From Brevibacillus sp042683565 (GTDB lineage: Bacteria > Bacillota > Bacilli > Brevibacillales > Brevibacillaceae), in contig NZ_JBHUJW010000006.1 of NCBI RefSeq assembly GCF_042683565.1, positions 174,815 through 238,814 on the forward strand: a stretch of 64,000 bases of DNA. Direction: 5' to 3'. Of the stretch, positions 61,307 to 64,000 are shown one piece after another. The translations under genes were made by a program, and so were the position numbers. Positions within the stretch are counted from its first letter, which is position 1, and each line of letters opens with the position of its first letter. The notes under the pieces are model-generated. The model was not told the origin of the DNA, searched no databases, and saw only the letters and a list, made by a program, of their open reading frames with translations.

Positions 61307-61383
61307 GGCCCGTTGGTGAAGCGGTTTAACACAGCAGCCTTTCACGCTGTCATACAGGGGTTCGAATCCCCTACGGGTCACCA
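61307..61383 (+). tRNA. tRNA-Glu(TTC)
   Basis: Acceptor GGCCCGT/ACGGGTC, loop CTTTCAC (anticodon TTC), CCA encoded. Confidence 0.97.
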
Positions 61384-61466
61384 TCATATACCCCACAAAG
61401 TGAAGCGGATGCTTTGCAGCAACACCGAGTACTTTGCGGGGGCCCCAACAACAGTTTGGGGAGTAT

Positions 61467-61542
61467 GGAGGCTTAGCTCAGCTGGGAGAGCATCTGCCTT
61501 ACAAGCAGAGGGTCGGCGGTTCGATCCCGTCAGCCTCCACCA
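61467..61542 (+). tRNA. tRNA-Val(TAC)
   Basis: Acceptor GGAGGCT/AGCCTCC, loop CTTACAA (anticodon TAC), CCA encoded. Confidence 0.97.
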
Positions 61543-61560
61543 TTTTTGATAACTGCACAT

Positions 61561-61637
61561 GGAGCTGTGGTGAAGTTGGAGTTCACGCCGGTCTGTCACA
61601 CCGGAGGTCGCGGGTTCGAGTCCCGTCAGCTCCGCCA
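61561..61637 (+). tRNA. tRNA-Asp(GTC)
   Basis: Acceptor GGAGCTG/CAGCTCC, loop CTGTCAC (anticodon GTC), discriminator G, CCA encoded. Confidence 0.97.
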
Positions 61638-61653
61638 TTTTATATACTAATAT

Positions 61654-61729
61654 GCCGGTATAGCTCAATTGGTAGAGCACCTGACTTGTAATCAGGGGGT
61701 TGTGGGTTCAAGTCCTATTGCCGGCACCA
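61654..61729 (+). tRNA. tRNA-Thr(TGT)
   Basis: Acceptor GCCGGTA/TGCCGGC, loop CTTGTAA (anticodon TGT), CCA encoded. Confidence 0.97.
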
Positions 61730-61787
61730 CTCCATAAATCTGCTGAATGCAGCATTGATGTATGGGCAACCTTATAAAGGGCAAGCT

Positions 61788-61872
61788 GGGGAGATAGCGA
61801 AGTGGCTAAACGCGGCAGACTGTAAATCTGCTCCCTCTGGGTTCGGCGGTTCGAATCCGTCTCTCCCCACCA
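61788..61872 (+). tRNA. tRNA-Tyr(GTA)
   Basis: Class II with long variable arm; acceptor GGGGAGA/TCTCCCC, loop CTGTAAA (anticodon GTA), CCA encoded. Confidence 0.97.
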
Positions 61873-61890
61873 TTTTGAAATCTTGGCTGT

Positions 61891-61965
61891 TGGGGTATAG
61901 CCAAGCGGTAAGGCAACGGACTTTGACTCCGTCATTCCTAGGTTCGAATCCTAGTACCCCAGCCA
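61891..61965 (+). tRNA. tRNA-Gln(TTG)
   Basis: Acceptor TGGGGTA/TACCCCA, loop CTTTGAC (anticodon TTG), discriminator G, CCA encoded. Confidence 0.97.
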
Positions 61966-61972
61966 TTTGCAT

Positions 61973-62048
61973 GAGCCATTAGCTCAGTTGGTAGAGCATC
62001 TGACTTTTAATCAGAGGGTCGAAGGTTCGAGTCCTTCATGGCTCACCA
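61973..62048 (+). tRNA. tRNA-Lys(TTT)
   Basis: Acceptor GAGCCAT/ATGGCTC, loop CTTTTAA (anticodon TTT), CCA encoded. 7 bp after tRNA-Gln. Confidence 0.97.
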
Positions 62049-62104
62049 GTTTTCACTTCCTGTATCGCGGACGAAACTTCGCGTGAAGGACTCCAAGTTG
62101 ATAT

Positions 62105-62191
62105 GCGGTCGTGGCGGAATTGGCAGACGCGCTAGATTCAGGTTCTAGTGGTGGCAACACCGTGGAGGTTCAAGTCCTCTCGACCGCACCA
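62105..62191 (+). tRNA. tRNA-Leu(CAG)
   Basis: Class II; acceptor GCGGTCG/CGACCGC, anticodon loop TTCAGGT (anticodon CAG), long variable arm GTGGCAACACC, CCA encoded. Confidence 0.96.
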
Positions 62192-62215
62192 AAATTTCAC
62201 TTTTTTATAAAGTAT

Positions 62216-62291
62216 GCGGACGTAGCTCAATTGGTAGAGCGTCGCCTTGCCAAGGCGAAGGTCGCGGGTTCGAGACCCGTCGTCCGCTCCA
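62216..62291 (+). tRNA. tRNA-Gly(GCC)
   Basis: Acceptor GCGGACG/CGTCCGC, loop CTTGCCA (anticodon GCC), discriminator T, CCA encoded. Its 3' 21 bases are duplicated 146 bp downstream. Confidence 0.97.
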
Positions 62292-62438
62292 TGATGATCT
62301 TCAGGTCTCTCACCCGTACCGGGTTCACCCTCGAAGATTGGACAAAGGAGAATCGCTCGGGTACTTCAGATCCGGCTTGCCAGGAAGCGTTTCGACGCAG
62401 CGGCGCCGGTTGGAAGCGAGACCCGTCGTCCGCTCCAT
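62271..62438 (+). repeat. Direct repeat of the tRNA-Gly 3' end flanking a 124-bp insert
   Basis: The segment 62271-62292 (begins CGAGACCCGTCGTCC, ends CTCCAT) recurs exactly at 62417-62438. The 124 bp between them (62293-62416) resemble no tRNA and contain no gene. This is what an integration scar at a tRNA 3' end, or a mostly decayed second tRNA-Gly, would look like. Confidence 0.85.
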
Positions 62439-62445
62439 ACAATAT

Positions 62446-62522
62446 GTGCCCTTAGCTCAGCTGGATAGAGCGTTTGACTACGAATCAAAAGGTCGGGAGT
62501 TCGAATCTCTCAGGGCACGCCA
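62446..62522 (+). tRNA. tRNA-Arg(ACG)
   Basis: Acceptor GTGCCCT/AGGGCAC, loop CTACGAA (anticodon ACG, inosine at 34 expected), discriminator G, CCA encoded. Confidence 0.97.
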
Positions 62523-62549
62523 CTCTTAATAAAAAGAAGTATGTACAGT

Positions 62550-62626
62550 CGGGAAGTAGCTCAGCTTGGTAGAGTACTTGGCTTGGGACCAAGGGGTCGC
62601 AGGTTCGAATCCTGTCTTCCCGACCA
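62550..62626 (+). tRNA. tRNA-Pro(TGG)
   Basis: Acceptor CGGGAAG/CTTCCCG, loop CTTGGGA (anticodon TGG), CCA encoded. Confidence 0.97.
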
Positions 62627-62644
62627 TTTTTTACAACTGTATAG

Positions 62645-62726
62645 GCCGGTGTGGCGGAATGGCAGACGCGCGCGACTCAAAATCGTGAGGGAAACCGTGG
62701 GGGTTCAAGTCCCTTCACCGGCACCA
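62645..62726 (+). tRNA. tRNA-Leu(CAA)
   Basis: Class II; acceptor GCCGGTG/CACCGGC, loop CTCAAAA (anticodon CAA), CCA encoded; the variable arm is short for a Leu tRNA. Confidence 0.94.
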
Positions 62727-62732
62727 TATTTT

Positions 62733-62806
62733 GCGGGTGTAGTTCAATGGTAGAACTCCAGCCTTCCAAGCTGGTCGCGTGGGTTCGATTCCCATCACCC
62801 GCTCCA
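62733..62806 (+). tRNA. tRNA-Gly(TCC)
   Basis: Acceptor GCGGGTG/CACCCGC, loop CTTCCAA (anticodon TCC), CCA encoded. Confidence 0.97.
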
Positions 62807-62815
62807 TTTTTTTGC

Positions 62816-62904
62816 GGAGGGATACCGAAGTGGTCATAACGGGGCGGTCTTGAAAACCGTTAGAGTGCAAGCTCACGCGGGTTCGAATCCTGCTCCCTCC
62901 GCCA
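62816..62904 (+). tRNA. tRNA-Ser(TGA)
   Basis: Class II; acceptor GGAGGGA/TCCCTCC, loop CTTGAAA (anticodon TGA), discriminator G, CCA encoded. Confidence 0.97.
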
Positions 62905-62924
62905 TATTTGTTACCAGATTACGT

Positions 62925-63001
62925 GGCGGCGTAGCTCAGATGGCTAGAGCGTTCGGTTCATACCCGAAAGGTCGGGGGTTCGATCCCCTCCACCGCTACC
63001 A
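62925..63001 (+). tRNA. tRNA-Met(CAT), elongator type
   Basis: Loop TTCATAC (anticodon CAT). The acceptor has G1-T72 and a C6-A67 mismatch; it lacks the GGG/CCC anticodon-stem pairs of initiator tRNA, so elongator Met is preferred (tRNA-Ile2 with a modified C34 is the alternative). CCA encoded. Confidence 0.9.
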
Positions 63002-63002
63002 T

Positions 63003-63076
63003 AGGGGCATAGTTTAACGGTAGAACGAAGGTCTCCAAAACCTTTGGTGTGGGTTCGATTCCTACTGCCCCTGCCA
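63003..63076 (+). tRNA. tRNA-Trp(CCA)
   Basis: Acceptor AGGGGCA/TGCCCCT, loop CTCCAAA (anticodon CCA), discriminator G, CCA end encoded. Starts one base after tRNA-Met. Confidence 0.97.
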
Positions 63077-63095
63077 AAGAACTGTATAGAATCAT

Positions 63096-63172
63096 GGCGG
63101 TCGTGGCGAAGGGGTTAACGCACCGGATTGTGGCTCCGGCACTCGTGGGTTCAAGTCCCATCGATCGCCCCA
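63096..63172 (+). tRNA. tRNA-His(GTG)
   Basis: Acceptor GCGGTCG/CGATCGC with the diagnostic extra G-1 (63096) opposite C73, loop TTGTGGC (anticodon GTG), CCA encoded. Confidence 0.97.
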
Positions 63173-63193
63173 TCTTTTTTCTAAATAACATAT

Positions 63194-63267
63194 GTCTCAG
63201 TAGCTCAGCTGGATAGAGCATCCGCCTTCTAAGCGGACGGTCGGGAGTTCGAATCTCTCCTGAGACG
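63194..63267 (+). tRNA. tRNA-Arg(TCT)
   Basis: Acceptor GTCTCAG/CTGAGAC, loop CTTCTAA (anticodon TCT), discriminator G. The only tRNA of the cluster without an encoded CCA (TTT follows); needs CCA-adding enzyme. Confidence 0.95.
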
Positions 63268-63276
63268 TTTATTCAT

Positions 63277-63361
63277 GCGGTCGTGGTGGAATTGGCAGAC
63301 ACACCATCTTGAGGGGGTGGCGGGGCGACCCGTGCGAGTTCGAGTCTCGCCGACCGCACCA
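63277..63361 (+). tRNA. tRNA-Leu(GAG)
   Basis: Class II; acceptor GCGGTCG/CGACCGC, anticodon GAG in the loop TTGAGGG, long variable arm, CCA encoded. Last tRNA before the rRNA promoters. Confidence 0.95.
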
Positions 63362-63394
63362 TCTATACTTTTGAAATTAAGTTTGAAAATGCAC

Positions 63395-63423
63395 TTGATT
63401 TTAAGAGTTGGACATGCTATATT
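63395..63423 (+). promoter_or_regulatory. rrn promoter P1
   Basis: TTGATT (63395-63400), 17-bp spacer, TATATT (63418-63423). Confidence 0.7.
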
Positions 63424-63487
63424 GTAAATCCACCCGCTAGACGATGTGTAGTGAGGTGGAACAAATTGAGTAAGATTAAAAAAGTTA

Positions 63488-63516
63488 TTGACTTACTCAA
63501 GATGATTTGGTAATCT
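63488..63516 (+). promoter_or_regulatory. rrn promoter P2
   Basis: TTGACT (63488-63493), 17-bp spacer, TAATCT (63511-63516), 93 bp after P1. The leader after it contains the Bacillus-type CTCTTTGAAAACTGAACA processing-region sequence near 63550. Confidence 0.75.
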
Positions 63517-63636
63517 AGAGTCCTGCGGTTGATGCCGCGACACAAAATGCTCTTTGAAAACTGAACAGCGAAAGCGTTGATGAGTCTATCATTTAATGAT
63601 TTGCCAGCTTGAAAAAGCGATGAACCAGAAACAAAC

Positions 63637-64000
<364 letters not shown>

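Overview
The window looks like the replication-origin region of a spore-forming Firmicute of the Brevibacillus/Paenibacillus type. Support for this: the gene order jag-yidC-yidD-rnpA-rpmH / oriC / dnaA-dnaN-yaaA-recF-remB-gyrB; the walRKHIJ, purA, dnaB, rplI, gdpP, yybS, rpsR-ssb-rpsF, ychF, soj-spo0J, noc and rsmG-mnmG-mnmE blocks on the other side of the origin; sporulation genes (yyaC, a YjcZ-type peptide, SpoIIIJ/Jag); and Gram-positive Shine-Dalgarno sequences with many TTG/GTG starts. The genus is an inference from gene content and protein sequence, not from a search.

Layout. (1) Positions 1-10296 are an accessory block, more AT-rich than its surroundings, with every gene on the minus strand. 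It abuts the last codon of rlmH. From its rlmH end it holds a 265-aa unknown protein, a promoter with a palindromic spacer, three small unknown proteins (two share a W-x-L-P motif), a 976-aa primase-polymerase/helicase fusion, a noncoding region with a G-tract inverted repeat, a 135-aa unknown protein, a RadC-like JAB protein, a DUF960 protein, a 35-aa hydrophobic peptide, a 77-aa protein and two tandem large serine recombinases, the second cut by the window edge. A pair of large serine recombinases, a replication helicase, DUF960 and RadC at the 3' end of rlmH (orfX) is the plan of staphylococcal SCC elements; I propose an SCC-like self-replicating integrative element in a different genus.

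(2) 10297-31197 is core chromosome: rlmH, a CxxH/CxxC protein, htrA, the WalRK cell-wall regulon operon with its accessory genes, an M23 cell-wall peptidase, purA with PurR-type boxes, the replicative helicase/L9/GdpP/YybS operon, the S18-SSB-S6 operon and ychF. (3) 31198-51586 carries two copies of a small MITE-like repeat, a secreted oligoendopeptidase F, a DnaA-box cluster far from oriC, the MscS/DUF3343/DUF951 operon, yyaC, a lipid kinase, the soj-spo0J-cysteine desulfurase-DUF554 operon with parS sites, noc, and the tRNA-modification and membrane-insertion operons. (4) 51587-58521 is the bipartite oriC with dnaA, dnaN, yaaA, recF, remB and gyrB. gyrA does not follow gyrB.

(5) 58522-60533 holds a MarR regulator and an MFS transporter, each preceded by the same operator-like sequence. 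(6) 60860-63361 is a cluster of 23 tRNA genes under a recognisable promoter, with a duplicated tRNA-Gly 3' end inside it. It leads to a tandem-promoter rrn leader and the start of a 16S rRNA gene that runs out of the window.

Nearly all genes left of oriC are on the minus strand and nearly all to its right are on the plus strand, so transcription is co-directional with replication leaving oriC.
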